The notes under the pieces were generated by a model. The model saw nothing but the letters and a program-made list of their open reading frames with translations, had not been told where the DNA came from and made no database searches. Made by a program: the position numbers and the translations under genes. A DNA stretch of 64,000 bases from Ceriagrion tenellum (taxonomy: Eukaryota > Arthropoda > Insecta > Odonata > Coenagrionidae), in contig OY720639.1 of assembly GCA_963169105.1 (NCBI GenBank), forward strand, positions 87,774,593-87,838,592. Reading direction: 5' to 3'. Shown here piece by piece: positions 1-11,221 of this stretch; position 1 is the first letter of the stretch, and every line of letters starts with the position of its first letter.

Positions 1-9
1 CACACATTG

Positions 10-297
10 AAAACTGTCTTTAACGGAAAAAATGTCGTTAACACAGGCACTTACCCATAAGTATATACATCAATATTTTTACTGCTGATCAAGGGCAGCT
101 TAGACTTTCTACAAAAAAAAAACTGAGTGCAGAAGAGGACATTTAAGACAGTCAAAACTGTCTGTAACGGATAAAATGTCGTTAACACAGGCACTTGCCC
201 GCTGTATATTTCTACCTATAATTTTACTGCATATCAAGGGGAACTTGGGCTTTATATGAAAAAGCTGAGTGCATAAGAGGAAATTGGACATATTTGT
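10..297. repeat. Degenerate two-unit tandem repeat, about 144 bp per unit
   Basis: A block starting with AAAACTGTCTTTAACGG at 10 recurs at 154. Shared landmarks follow in the same order: GTCGTTAACACAGGCACTT, TTTTACTGC, ATCAAGGG and CTGAGTGCA. No coding potential is apparent; the short minus-strand frames across it are probably chance. Confidence 0.75.
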
Positions 298-730
298 AAG
301 GGTATGAGAAGACAATTTGCTTCGGCTGAAGAGGCATGCAGCGATTGGTGAGAGCGAGTTTTTTAGAAACGTTTGAGGAGGACTCTCTAGTCTCGGTGAG
401 TCTTAAACATATAGCGTAGCGTTTTAAAATGCAGAGACATGTATTTTGTGGAAAGAGGATGAGAATAGGCTGTAGACAGTTTGCGAATTTGGTGTTAAGC
501 AGAGTGGAAAAGTTGCGATGGACGGCAAGTGAAGAAGAGCAAGTAAGTGTTTGGCGAAGAAGATTTGGAGAGTAGGTGAATGGGTCATTCCCCGTTTGGT
601 CTAACGCTCTCACGTATTTCAACTCTTGTGACTTAATTTTATTTAGTTATCTCTTCCATCTGTCACTTTTGTGATTTAAACAGTTCCTGTACTTACCTTA
701 TTCCTTTGTGTTCCCCCGCGTCACTCGCAG
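298..730. other. Unassigned sequence
   Basis: No repeat shared with the rest of the window, no RNA gene and no convincing exon were found. A 132-codon minus-strand frame overlaps it but has no recognisable domain. Confidence 0.4.
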
Positions 731-777
731 GGCAAGATGTCAAATGATTTTTTCATGGCGAATATCAACAATGGCGT
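731..777 (+). mobile_element. Fragment of the tRNA-like SINE tail
   Basis: About 45 bp, including TCAAATGATTTTTTCAT and GCGAAT.TCAAC, match the sequence just 3' of the right-hand tRNA-like unit at 60935-60979. This shows that the element at 60.7-61.0 kb is dispersed. The tRNA-like head is not recognisable here. Confidence 0.6.
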
Positions 778-829
778 GAAGTTTGTACATGAAATTATTA
801 TTTCTCCTTGAACATTGTTATATTTTCAG

Positions 830-890
830 AAAAAGTATTCAAAGCTGATCAGTAAACTGCGCGGGCACGATGTGGTGAATAGGCAATATG
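830..890 (+). CDS. Possible internal exon (unidentified)
   Basis: A pyrimidine-rich stretch ending TATTTTCAG is followed by 61 bp open in one frame only, beginning KKYSKLISKLRGHDVVNRQY, and then by G|GTAAAT, a weak donor. The other two frames stop within the segment. It would start in phase 0 and end in phase 1. I do not recognise the protein. The frame stays open to 1072, so a longer exon or chance are both possible. Confidence 0.3.
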
Positions 891-1499
891 GTAAATTGGT
901 CCCTTTGTGGATTAGGAGAGAAAATATGCAGAAGCCGAACGCGAAACACTTCATTTCAGGCGGCGTAGAACCATGGAGACTGTCAATTGGGGGCGGTGGC
1001 ATCCTTTTTTTTTGGGAATGGGAGTGTACATTGATTGAGAGCCGAAAAGGTCTTCCGGAGACAGTCGGTTGAGTGGGAGTTTTGATCGACTGCGCAATGT
1101 GTGCGGTGCTGTAACAAGAAAGTGCTTGCTTAAACCCATTGAGTGATATCACGTCATTCCGCACTCAAAGTGCTAAGGCGGTTGGAGCGATTTGCGTGCA
1201 ACTTTTCACACATGTCCTCTTTAGTAATATGCAGTGATAATAGCCAAAAAAGTTGCAATTTACTGATTTGGTTTCTTGGCAATCCGGGCTGACTAGATTA
1301 AGATCTCGGTGCTCTTTAGAACTCCTCATTTACATGTCCATGTTAAATGTTTTTGATTCGTATTCATTGTAAACGGTATTTCTGCGTTATTTGTTGTTTG
1401 TAAATTTGTTACCCTAAGATGGCACAAAGTTGCTGAAATCCGGGTCGTACTAATAATAAATTGTGTGGATTGAAACAAAGTTGTATTTCTGCGTGTTTA
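891..1499. other. Unassigned sequence
   Basis: After the possible exon the same frame runs open to 1072 but becomes low in complexity (a GGGGG and TTTTTTTT stretch near 990-1012). Nothing else is recognised up to the miniature element at 1500. Confidence 0.4.
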
Positions 1500-2021
1500 G
1501 GTAGTTTGAGCGAAATATCATTTTACCTAGAAGTCAATGATTTTGTTCTCGTTTTAAAGAAAAACATCTCACCCTTTCAATGATGACAAAAATTTAACCC
1601 CTTACCACACTACTTTCGGAGATATTTGGCAAAAAAATACCAGCCCTTTTATATGGGAAATGGTACGTGTATGCACTCCAGAGAGACAAAATTTACAAAA
1701 TGATGGATTTCTAATACTTAAATGTTGTAAAAAAAACTAACAGCGTGTAGTTTGCATGTTTTCTCAACTATTATTAAACATAAATGATGATGATCCGTTT
1801 TGATGGAGTTTCAAACGCACCGCGCGAAAATAATGAGTCAAGTTAAAGACTTGTTTAGATATTTTCATTTAATTACTTACCATTTCTGTCATACAAAATT
1901 ATATTATTGTACCGTTAATAATTCAATATTTCATTCATGTGTCCTACAGCTGATGGAATTAAAACGTATAATTCGAATATGGTCTCTATTATGACTAGGG
2001 AACTATCTCGCTCGGACTACC
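1500..2021 (+). mobile_element. Miniature inverted-repeat element, family R, copy 1
   Basis: It begins GGTAGTTTGAGCGAAATA and ends with the near complement of that (CTATCTCGCTCGGACTACC), giving short imperfect inverted ends, and is followed by TTAA at 2022. The interior has no ORF of note. Copies with the same order of landmarks (ACATCTCACCC, CCAGCC.TTTTA, GGTA.GCACTCCAGAGA, AACAGCGTGTAG, AATGAGTCAAGTT) lie at 10.7-11.2, 25.0, 26.3-27.06 and 27.8-28.4 kb. TTAA flanks suggest a piggyBac-type target, but the ends do not start CCC, so the superfamily is uncertain. Confidence 0.6.
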
Positions 2022-2025
2022 TTAA

Positions 2026-2215
2026 GGTAGTTTGATCGAGATGGTTCCGTAATTATAGCCGAGATCATATTCGAATTTTATGTTCTCATTTCAGTAGATG
2101 CAAGATGCATGAATAAAATATTGAATTGGTAACGTTTTCAGTAGTCATAGTCATTTCAGTAGCCGAAGCTGTATGTATAAAATATTGAATTAATAACGGT
2201 GCAGTGATATACTTT
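2026..2215 (-). mobile_element. Second family-R end, tail to tail with copy 1 across TTAA
   Basis: From GGTAGTTTGATCGAG the sequence is the inverted copy of the last 115 bp of the element ending at 2021, so 1908-2130 forms a long imperfect palindrome centred on ACCTTAAGGT. The stretch TCATTTCAGTAG..ATAAAATATTGAATT is then repeated once more at 2151-2199. Its far end is not identified. Confidence 0.6.
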
Positions 2216-2641
2216 TACTCGACTGAAATTCTCTGTAATTAAAGAAAAACATCTACATCTTATGTATACAAAATAATGAAATGTCGCCGATATCTATTTA
2301 TTTTACTCCTTTTGATTAGTGCTTACATCAAATCTCTACATGAATCTCTGTCGATCCCAAAATTTTCTGAAGCGCTCATTGGATGGACACAATCTGGGCT
2401 GCCTAGTTTGAACTAACTATTCATTCAGAATGTCAACAAAAGAGAAGGAACTTGGTAACCTTTGCATACATTCTGTGTCAATTAGACTTAGAACTTGGCG
2501 ATCTTTCTACACAACTTTTTTTAATGGCATTCACACTCTTGTTTTTGGAGATATTTAGATTTGTCCTTAATATCAGTCTACTGTTTTTCACGTGTTAGCA
2601 GTTGAAGTACCGGACTTTGCGGCATATGTATTAGCACCGAC
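2216..2641. other. Unassigned AT-rich sequence
   Basis: No shared repeat, RNA gene or exon was recognised. Confidence 0.4.
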
Positions 2642-2660
2642 AGGGGTCAATTTGACCCCT
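2642..2660. repeat. 19-bp palindrome AGGGGTCAATTTGACCCCT
   Basis: Perfect arms of 9 bp around a central T. It lies directly at the 3' target duplication of the LINE inserted at 2669-3188. Confidence 0.8.
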
Positions 2661-2668
2661 TAAAAATA

Positions 2669-3188
2669 CATACATACATACCAATCACGCCGTTCCCTTC
2701 CGGGGTAGGCACAGTCACCAAGTTTCACTCATAAATACATATTTGTTCACCTAACTCTGCTTCAATATTTTTCTCCATACTGTCCTATCCTTGCAAACCT
2801 CTTTTGCTTCATTTACTCCCATACACTGCTTCATACACGCCCTCCTGTTTTTAAGATACCTAATATTCCTCCTCCTAAGAATTTCCTCAACCTCATTCAA
2901 CCACAACTTTCTCGGTCTACCTCTACCTCTCGCACCATTCATTTCACTCTTATATATCTGTTTCGCTATTCGACTCTCATCCATTCTCTCAACATAGCCA
3001 AACCAATGAAGCACACTCCTTTCATATATGTCCATTACTAGAGCATCTAACCCGCATTGATTTATTATCCACTCATTCCTGACCCTATCCATCCTACTTT
3101 TGCCGCAAACACTCCTCAGACAACTCATACCCACGGCATATAGTCTACTCTTATGTCTATCCTGACACACCCATGTTTCACTACTCTG
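2669..3188 (-). mobile_element. RTE-like LINE fragment, family D, with 12-bp target duplication
   Basis: The minus-strand frame from 3170 to 2751 encodes a reverse-transcriptase C-terminus with the sequence NGARGRGRPRKLWLNEVEE, typical of the region downstream of the RT domain in RTE-like LINEs, and ends near DRTVWRKILKQS. The 3' tail is (TATG)n. The duplication CCCTTAAAAATA lies at 2657-2668 and 3189-3200, so this is a true 5'-truncated retroposition. A second family-D copy lies at 38990-39745. Confidence 0.85.
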
Positions 3189-3394
3189 CCCTTAAAAATA
3201 TTTTTTAGCAAAGGAAATTTGGCATATTTTATCGAAATATTGCTATTTTATCAAGTGTTCTTAAGGCACTTCACACCTATCCCGAAATAATTCGATAAAA
3301 TATGTGCAGATATTTTCCTTAATGCGAATGCGTGCCTTTTTTATTGTTAAAGTTGTTTCTATAAAGTTTCATATCATCATGTCAAATAAAAACG

Positions 3395-4090
3395 CGTATT
3401 TATGTATGATTTTCGCTCCAATTTTGAATTCCTCCCCGTAAACCCAAGTCATAACAGTGCTTTAATTGAGACAAAATTTGAAATGTTTAATTCTTTCACC
3501 ATTTAAAGTACAACATGTACGGTTATTTACGACGTATATATTGATGTGCTTGAGTGAATTGTGGCCCTAGAATATTTTTGCACTAACATGAAACGTTATT
3601 AATTAGTGCACTCAACGATGCACGATTCGTGCTCCAACCACCGTAAGGTGGCCCTGGCCTTAGGAGCACTTATTTTAGATTTGAATCCTTGGAAACATCA
3701 TCTTTTGAAGTGTTTTTTATTCACTGTGATGAATGTCAAATTGTGTTTCCAGGCTAGCCTTACTGTAATTCAGCCTAGGACGTGGAGATTATAAATGGAC
3801 TCAAATGGAGATTGGTCAAAATACAGCAGAAAAACGTCAATTTGAAAGAAGAAGCTTATTCAAGTTTTTGATTTAACTGTTTGCATGCAGCAAAATTTCC
3901 GGGGAAATTGAGTCAAAATGAAATATAGGAATCTTACCTCTTATTTTTTAAAGTTATTCGTGAATTACTGCCGTATTTAAAGTATAAATGCAATAGTTTC
4001 ATGCAAATGGTGCTGCATTCGGCTCCTATGGCTGGACTATTGTAGTAATTTGAAAGATATCCCTGGAGCAATCTGCATATTTGGCATCAT
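3395..4090 (+). repeat. Dispersed repeat family P, copy 1
   Basis: Co-linear with 44925-45990: shared blocks include CATAACA.TGCTTTAATTG, GTGCACTCAA, ACCACC.TAAGGTGG, TCCAGGCTAGC, AATGGAGATTGG, GAAAAACGTCA and ATGGCTGGAC. A third, partial copy lies at 43965-44300. It carries no ORF that is conserved between copies, so it looks like an old non-coding element or segmental duplication. Confidence 0.6.
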
Positions 4091-4194
4091 GAGCTAGGTT
4101 TACGCTTGGTAACCAATTACATTAGCGAAATCAGGTAATTTTAAACTTAATAAATGAAAATGTCACTGGAAAAGTTGATCAGAAAACACTAGAT

Positions 4195-4475
4195 GCCTTT
4201 GAAGCCTGGCCCTGGAGGTATATGGACCATCCATGGAGGGAGGATATGAACCATCATGGAGAAAAGACGGATCGGACACCCTGAAACACAATGGTTTTGT
4301 GAAGAACATGATTGAAGGAAAAATAGAGTTAAGATTCCCCAAAAGGAAGATCCAGGAGTAACTTAATGGACCAAATAAGGAGGAAAGTACATTGAAAGAG
4401 ATACCAGGAGGTAAGGGAACTAGCATTAGATAGTGAAGGGTGGAGGGCTGCAGTCAACCATTCTTAGGATTGGGC
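4195..4475 (+). mobile_element. RTE-like LINE remnant, family C
   Basis: Same order as the better copy at 29750-30025: a GGACAC..CT.AAACACAATGG stretch, GAAGAACATGATTGAAGG, AGGAG.AA.T.CA, then AGTGAAGGGTGGAGG.CTGCAGTCAACCA. Frames are broken, so it is inactive. Tail not preserved. Confidence 0.6.
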
Positions 4476-4479
4476 AACC

Positions 4480-5386
4480 AATGAGGCACCGAAATTAAAC
4501 TTTTTGACTGTGGCTTCTCCGAACGAGTATGGCGTGAAGGGTACATATGCACACAAGCAGTGATTAATCACCTAGTTTCTTCGATTCGCGTAAATGTGTA
4601 AACAAGTCTTTTTCTTGACTAGCGTATTCAAGCCAGAGTCACCTTAAACGGATGCGAAGGATGGATATCTCGGGAGGAGCCGTGGTTTTTCAACCCCTTG
4701 TGCGCGACTAATGTGACCGTCTGCACTTGGGACTATTATATTAACCGACGACGTCCAACATCGTGGGAAAGCCTTGACCTTATATTTGACGATGCGAAGG
4801 GGGTTGCGATAAAAAAATTATGGTTATTCGACGGCTTGTTTGCGGGCCAGGCACTTTTGAGTGCATGTGCGCGCTTGACAAACGGTTCGGTCCCGAGTTG
4901 ACCGGTGGGCTTTGTATATACATATGTAAGAAAAAAGTTAGGGGATATTTCCACGTCTCATGAGCTGCTGGATTTCGTCATCATGTACGTTTTTTTCTTC
5001 CCTTCGTCCAAATGGATGACGATAAGCGCGAGTGGTTGACGACCCCCCTCTCTCTCGCTCACTCACTCTCTCTCGTTCCTTCGGAATGTAGACGGTAGCA
5101 TTCATGATATTGATGACCTGACTGACAGCTTATTTGATCCAATGACATGTCTATCGTCTATAAAACTCCGGTCCAATCAATTCGTGCATCCCTTCGGATA
5201 CCAGATTTGTATCCCCCGTCGATCTTCTCTCTCGCGTTCAATACGATGACGATTCGTTCGGCGCGAACGTTCTTTTCGGGTCTCGTTGATTGATTCTTTC
5301 TCCCGCAAGATGTTCTTCAAGTAGATGCTTACTTTCGATGCTGCTCCTCGAAGGACTTTTCTTCTGTGGGTATACAATGGCAGAGT
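4480..5386. other. Unassigned sequence with a CT-rich simple repeat
   Basis: No exon or shared repeat was recognised. A (CTCT/CACT)n tract lies at 5047-5080. TCTATAAAACT at 5157 resembles a TATA box, but no transcript start can be shown. Confidence 0.35.
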
Positions 5387-5805
5387 CATCATCATCATTA
5401 TTGTGATTCTGTCCTTGGACAGGTTTCAACGGAACCCCCTCCACAGCATTCTGTTCTGGGCCTCTCTCTTCATCTCTTCATTGTTCCTTCCTTTTTTTGG
5501 TGTCCGTCAGCATTTCGTGCCTCCGCCTTCCTCTTCCTCTCTTCCCATCTATTTTTCCTTCTATAATTAATTTCTGAACACTATTTCTCCTTAAAATATG
5601 CCCAATCCAGATCGTCTTCCTCTTTTTAATTTCTCTTAAAACACTTCTTTCTTCTCCAATCCTCGTCAGCACCTCATCATTCCCAACTCTCTCTTTCCAC
5701 CCGATTCTCTCCATTCGTCTCCACAGCCACATCTCAAAGCTTTCCGAGTACTTTTCTTCTCTCTTCTTCAAGGTCCTTGTTTCGCATCCGTATAGTACAG
5801 ATTAG
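5387..5805 (-). mobile_element. RTE-like LINE fragment with 11-bp target duplication
   Basis: Reading leftwards from 5805 it encodes an RT C-terminal tail (SFEMWLWRRMERIGWKERVG, then IWIGHILRR and GKRGRGRRR), with later codons out of frame, and ends in an (ATG/ATA)n tail. AATGGCAGAGT at 5376-5386 and AATGGCGGAGT at 5806-5816 are the target duplication with one mismatch. Confidence 0.8.
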
Positions 5806-5869
5806 AATGGCGGAGTATGGTGAGGTTATTTCTTGTATAGTGTGAGAATAAATCGTTTCAGTTGGGGTA

Positions 5870-6420
5870 ATAAACTTCGCAGCCGTAAGATGGCATGTAT
5901 GTAATCTAAAAGCGAAAACTTTCTGCTAAAGTGGGGTGTATACCACAGCCAAAAACGTTTCTGCAGACACCTACGCGCTATTACCTTACGCTCTGTTCTG
6001 TTACTTAAAGCAAATCTGTTTGCTTAAGCCTCTTGAATGAAGAGCGATTCTTAAAATGGGTTTGGTAGCTTTTCGCTTTCTGTATAACTATTTGGACCGA
6101 TGAAGAAACGTGAATTTGTCGAAAAGTCAGCTGGTCCCCATGACGCATATGACGTATGTTTCTAAAATTCCTTGCACTCACTGTAAGTAGGAATCCTTCA
6201 ACTCTATGAAGAATCATTTAAATGTTCAAAGTTATGTTTTATAACGTCACAGTGAACATTCTCGTGAACCTCGCAACGCATCTTACACTGTTTCTTCAGT
6301 GCTTAACCTGTGCAGACAACTTTATATTTTCCGTGAACTAGGAATTAAAAATTGTCAAGTGATGGTATACCCAGCCAGGAGCTTTATTAATTGGGTTTTC
6401 TTGAAGTATGTTATGTAGCC
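5870..6420. repeat. Dispersed repeat family Q, copy 1
   Basis: Matches 17570-18170 in the same orientation. Shared blocks: GATGAAGAAACGTGAATT.GTCGAAAA, CATGACGCAT, CAGTGAACATTCTC.TGAACC and GCAACG.AT. No coding frame is conserved between the copies. Confidence 0.6.
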
Positions 6421-6442
6421 ATTTTCCTCCATAGCCCGAGTA

Positions 6443-6482
6443 ATTGGTGCCAATCATGAAATTTATCATGATTGGCACCAAT
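6443..6482. repeat. Perfect 17-bp inverted repeat with 6-nt loop
   Basis: ATTGGTGCCAATCATGA and its exact complement flank AATTTA. It could form a cruciform or, if transcribed, a strong hairpin. No T-run follows it. Confidence 0.9.
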
Positions 6483-6671
6483 ATCATGAATTTTTTTTCT
6501 TGCTTGGATCAAGTGAATTCATGCTAGTTTAAATATGATTTTTGAAAACTGTTCAATGGGTTGATCCATTTATTTTCTCTCAATCTCTCTGTGCATTAGC
6601 TTGCCATCAATTTTTTCTCAACTTTCCTCTGAAGAACTAACTCCGTATCCACTCATTTACTTTGTTTCTAG

Positions 6672-6785
6672 CTGGTTGAATGGTTATTAAGCATAATGTT
6701 AAATGAAGGACTTAATACTACTGCGTTACGCAACCCAGCCTCTAAAGAAAGTGAAGGTCAAATTCAAGAAGATCCCGATTTGCGC
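6672..6785 (+). CDS. Probable internal exon of an unidentified gene
   Basis: The upstream sequence has a branch-point-like CTAAC (near 6633), a pyrimidine-rich stretch and TTTGTTTCTAG. Then come 114 bp (38 codons, phase 0 at both ends) and CGC|GTAAGT, a consensus donor. The peptide begins LVEWLLSIMLNEGLN and ends EGQIQEDPDLR; it reads like an ordinary protein with an acidic, Gln/Glu-rich end. I do not recognise the family. The exon abuts the 343-bp satellite array. A donor, acceptor, branch point and open frame coinciding make chance less likely, but there is no homology support. Confidence 0.5.
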
Positions 6786-6799
6786 GTAAGTGGTTCCCT

Positions 6800-7835
6800 G
6801 AATTCACAATTGGTGTTAAAATCACTCATATCTCCAACTTTACCCAACGTCTTGTGGTCTCACTGCGAAAATAGTGGAAACGAGACGTCGGTTGGTGGTA
6901 AGTCATCTTTTTTTCGGGAACCGCTTGTGTTGACCGAAATTTCAAACGTTTTATCAGCTTTTCTCCATGAACAACCTCTCTCCCCAGTTTAGTTTGATGT
7001 TAAAAGCTCCGCGGTTCATGTCTCAAAATTGTCCTCTGTGCAGCGCCAGGAATCTTTGCGAGAGCCCCACGTTTTAGCGCGATCGGCCCAGCACTATGGG
7101 TATTTGCTGTAGCTCATATCGTCGGGATAGTGGAATAGCGTGGTGATATCTACGTAGTGGTAAAATCACCCATCACTCCAATTTTACCCTAGGTCTTGAG
7201 GTCTTATTGCGAGAATAGTCGAAACAAGACGTCGGTTGGTGGTGAGTCATCCCTTTTCTCGAAGCTCTGGTGTTAACCACAATTTGAAACGTTCTATGAT
7301 CGACCCTTATCTCTAGACAACCATTCTTTCCAGTTTCGTCGGATTTTTAAAGTTCCGTGGCCCATTTCCCAAAATCGTCCCCTGTGCAACGCCAGGAGCC
7401 TTTGCGAGGGTTTTCCTTTTAACGCGATTGGTCCAGCTCTATGGGTATACTGTAGCTCATATCGTCGGGATAGTGAAAAGGCGTTGTGGTATCCAAGTTG
7501 ATGTGAAAATCACGCATCGCTCCGACTATTCCCAACGCATTGAGGTGTCACTGCGAAAATATTCGAAATGAAACGTCGGTTGGTGGCGAGTAATCCCTTT
7601 TCTCGAAGCGCTTGTGTTGACCACAATTCCAAAAACCTTCTATGATCGACTCTTATCTCTAGACAACCATCTTTCCCAGTTTCGTCGGTTTTTAAAAGTT
7701 CCGTAGCCCGTGCCCCAAAATCTTTCTCTTCGTTTTGCTGGAGCACTACGTTTTATCGCAATCGGTCCAGCTCCATGGGGGTGTGAAGTAGCTCATATCG
7801 TTGGGATAGTGGAATGGCGTGGCGGTTTCCATTCT
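6800..7835. repeat. Satellite array, three 343-bp units
   Basis: The block around GACGTCGGTTGGTGG recurs near 6884, 7227 and 7571, with GCTCATATCGT.GGGATAGTGG and CCAGTTTCGTCGG-like blocks at the same spacing. Units differ by point changes and small indels, so the array is old. Frames within it are not conserved. Confidence 0.85.
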
Positions 7836-7844
7836 CTGGAGTTT

Positions 7845-8400
7845 CTCATGGCCTATTGGAAGGGAAAGGAGGGTAGAGACGAAGGCGGGGGGGATTTTCC
7901 GTAGCCGGGACGGCGACGAAAGTTTTGGTTGCCCCGCAAGGGGTCAAGCTCGTAGAATGATGGGGTTTTTACGGGAGGGAGGGATGGTGGGAAGAGAGGG
8001 AAAGAAGAAAGGGATTGTGCGAGGACAGACAGACAAGGAGAGGGAGAGATGGGAGGCTGGGTCACGGAGCGGGAGAGAGAGAGAGAGAGAGGGAGGAATA
8101 AGATGGAGAGGGCGTACGGCGAGGAGGCTGAAGTCACGATCTGCAAAAGGGGGGGTGTGGTCGGACGAGCGGCGGGGATTTCGGTAGTCATGGTAACGGG
8201 ATGGAAAAGTTGAAGAAGTGGGATTGTCGAGGGAGGTGGGGGAGGGGTCAGAAGCCTTCGGGAGATGGGAAGGAGGAGGAGAAAGGGGTATCGGAGCGGT
8301 TAGAATTTTCGAGGAGGGGGAAGAGAGTTTGTGAAAAAGGCGGCTGGATGTGGTCTCGGAAGAATTTTAAAAGGAACGCTAGGTTGGTTGGAAAATAGGG
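7845..8400. repeat. Purine-rich low-complexity tract
   Basis: The + strand is dominated by G and A (GGGAGGGAGGG, (GA)n at 8069-8090). Frames called on both strands here are products of skewed composition, not genes. Confidence 0.7.
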
Positions 8401-8599
8401 TAAGAAAAAGGGCCTCAAGAGTTTGAGAGGTGACATCAGCTCTGGAATAGGGCTCTGAAATAGTCAAACTTTAATATCCTATTGCCATACACCTATTTTC
8501 AACGGCCTCGCTCATTGAAGTGGGATTCTTTGAAGGCGTTCGTGTTTATACTAATACTGAACACTCTTCTTGTCCCATTTCACCTCAGAGGAAGATGGC

Positions 8600-9350
8600 T
8601 CAGCCATTGAAATTAATGGTAGCATCCAAGTGACCAAACATAGTAATATAATCTCTTTTTTACGGCCACATGTAATGACAAAGCCTTTAGGAGGTCAATA
8701 AATGATATATCGTGGGGTCAACACATTAAAAACATATGCGGCACAACATTGCAGAAACTAGGTTTCGTTAAGCGCATAATAGGAAGGTCCTAGGATGAGA
8801 AAGTAAAAGAGATATGCTACTTTTCTCTAGTTAGGTCACACCTCGAATACGCCGCGAGCACTTGGGACCCTCGTTATAAGAATTTAACCAAAAAATCAAT
8901 AAAATACATAGAAAAGCGGCACGCTTTGTTAAAAACAGCTACGAGCTAACATATAGTGTTTCAAAACGTTTAGCGGAATTAAAGTGGGAGCCCCTAGAGA
9001 CTTGGAGGGTACATGCTAGGTTTAGCTTGCTTGAGAAATTCAGAACTAGTGTGTTTCAGAGCGACACAGAGGAGATTATCATGACATCTCACTACATCTC
9101 AAGGTCTGAGAGAAACGATAAAATAAGAGAGATACATTACCGAACCGATTGGTACAAAAACTCGTACTTTCCGCACACAATGAGCGACCACAATAAAAAC
9201 TGAGCTCCAGTAAATACACTCCCATTATACACGTCACCATTTCACCTCCCAAAACCTTATCCCTTACATCTTTACACGACTTGTGTCCTAATACCCCCTG
9301 CCACACGCCCATGTGGCGGCCTGCAGGGTAATATATAGATGTAGATGTAA
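8600..9350 (+). mobile_element. CR1/L2-like LINE, family B, copy 1
   Basis: It co-aligns with the open copy at 53.0-53.7 kb: a TATCGTGGGG block, AAGCGCATAAT.GGAAGGTCC, CACACCT.GAATACGCCGCGAG, GGGAGCCCCTAGAGAC and GCGACACAGAG, then the non-coding tail CCCCCTGCCACACGCCCATG and TAGATGTAGATGTA. Frameshifts and stops make it a pseudogene. It lacks the RT catalytic region (5'-truncated). Confidence 0.85.
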
Positions 9351-9539
9351 ATTTGATAAAGCATCGGTTATAGCTGCTCGAATGGTTTTATTAAAATTTT
9401 GGCCTACACTCCTTATCCTTACGTAACCTCCATGATTAGGATATCCTTATGTAACCTCCATGTTTACATAAATGTATTTTTCTCTATCATTATCCGCTAC
9501 TGTTATGGTAGTGTAGAAAAAAATAATCTCAAACTAACA

Positions 9540-9935
9540 GGTTTTTTCAAAATTTCTACATAGTTTCGTTCATAAGTTTTGTTGAAACCTAGGGTGCTGT
9601 GCGTTGAAATGAAAATTATCTGGAAATTGAACAAAATTTCGGTCATTTTGAGAGCATGCTATTCCATTCGCAAAAGGTATCACTGGATAAGTTTAACTTC
9701 ATCTTTAACATTTTGAGGTTCAACGTTTTCTCACATCCCTGGTAATCATTTTTTCAATAGAAAACCATGGCGTGAGTTGTTTGAAGACCTAGTTCGGTGT
9801 TTGTTGAAATGAAAATGGTGTGGGAATCTAACAAAATCCCTGTTATTTGAGACCATGCTAATTATATTACATTTCTATAAGACATCGCCGGAAAAGTTTA
9901 GCTTCACCATGTGGTGCAACACTTTTAACACCACT
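9540..9935. repeat. Two-unit tandem repeat, about 200 bp
   Basis: GTTGAAATGAAAAT at 9603 and 9802 anchors two diverged units that share GAACAAAAT-like, GAG.CCATGCTA and GG.TAAGTTTA.CTTCA blocks. Confidence 0.6.
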
Positions 9936-10673
9936 GTTGATCGTTTATCAATTGAAACACTGCTATAGGATTGTAACAATCGCACTATTCCCTTCACATT
10001 GTTCATTTTGTGGATACCTTCTTCACACCTTGCAAATTCAGCCTAAGAAATATGGAGGCAATTCCGGGTTGGATTATAATCGAGTGACTCCATTTTTTTA
10101 TTCCAAGTTTCCGACTCGCCTCGAGCGCTAATGAGCTCTTTGCCTGATTTTCGACAGCAAATCGATGACGCGTTCCAAAGCCGTGCTGCGGAATAAGTAG
10201 AAGAGATCAAGATAGTCCTTTTCCCTTTTTATGAAGCTCATTAGCCTCTCTTTTATCCAATAATTTCTATAGCAACGTGAAATGGCAAGTGAATTCACGA
10301 AGTTGTGTCCTATATGCTCTTAGTGGTTTTCAGCTACATATGACTATCGACCTTTTCGATAGTGATGAGTGTTTTTTTTTCGGCTAACTGTTGGGATCGA
10401 GGATCATTCGAAGTGAAATAGAAGAGTCCGCGCCTCTGAAATACATAGTTTCTTCTGAGGGGAAAGTGAAAGAAATGATCACGTGACCATAGAGTTTTGT
10501 TAAAACAAAGTATTTTTGTAAACATTGAGTGATTTTCTATTCTTTTGGAAAAATGGTGTGGACATTTATTTATATTCATGTCCTTCAATTCTCAGAAAGG
10601 CCATTGTTGACCATGTTCAAAATGTTTATACCTTACTCGCTGTAATTTTAATAGGCTGTGTATCTCTGTGTAA
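9936..10673. other. Unassigned sequence
   Basis: Short frames only; no shared repeat, RNA gene or exon with splice signals was recognised. Confidence 0.4.
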
Positions 10674-11217
10674 AGGTAGTTTGAGCAAGTTTTTTGATAA
10701 TGATAATGGAGACTATATTGGAATTTTACGTATTCAATTCAGTAGTTCTGGGAAGATTGAATCGAATATTGCATTATTAATGGTCCAATAATATACTATT
10801 ATGCGTGATAAGTTCTCGGTAATTTAATGGTAACATCTATACAAGTCTTGAACTTGACTTATTATTAAACGCGGTACGTTTGGTAACAATTTCTCAGCGA
10901 AGGTTTTTTTGATAATTCTGGAAAAAACACTGTAGTAACCACATGATTTATTTTTTTAATGTAAAAACTGCACATGGTTAATTTTTTACAAGATCTAGGT
11001 GAAGGAAATTCCTCATTATTTTAAAATTATCCCTGGAATGCTTAAACGTACCATTTCCCATATAAAATGGCTGGTATTTTTTTTTTATAAATATCTAAAA
11101 AAAATAGAAGTGCGACAGGGGGCTGATGTTCTGAACCCTTCGGAAGCTTTGTGATATATTTTTCTTTAAAATGAGACAAAATTCATTAGGTGAAATTATA
11201 TTTAACTCAAACCACCT
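10674..11217 (-). mobile_element. Family R miniature element, copy 2
   Basis: The inverse of the 1500-2021 element. Reading leftwards it starts GGTGGTTTGAG after TTAA (11218-11221), carries the ACCATTTCCCATA and AAGTCAAG landmarks in complement, and ends at the GGTAGTTTGAGCAAG end on + at 10674, next to TAAA. At about 543 bp it matches copy 1 in length. Confidence 0.6.
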
Positions 11218-11221
11218 TAAT

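Noticed and set aside
5155..5190. TATA-box promoter at TCTATAAAACT
   Set aside because: Isolated match in AT-rich DNA without an initiator, downstream element or exon.
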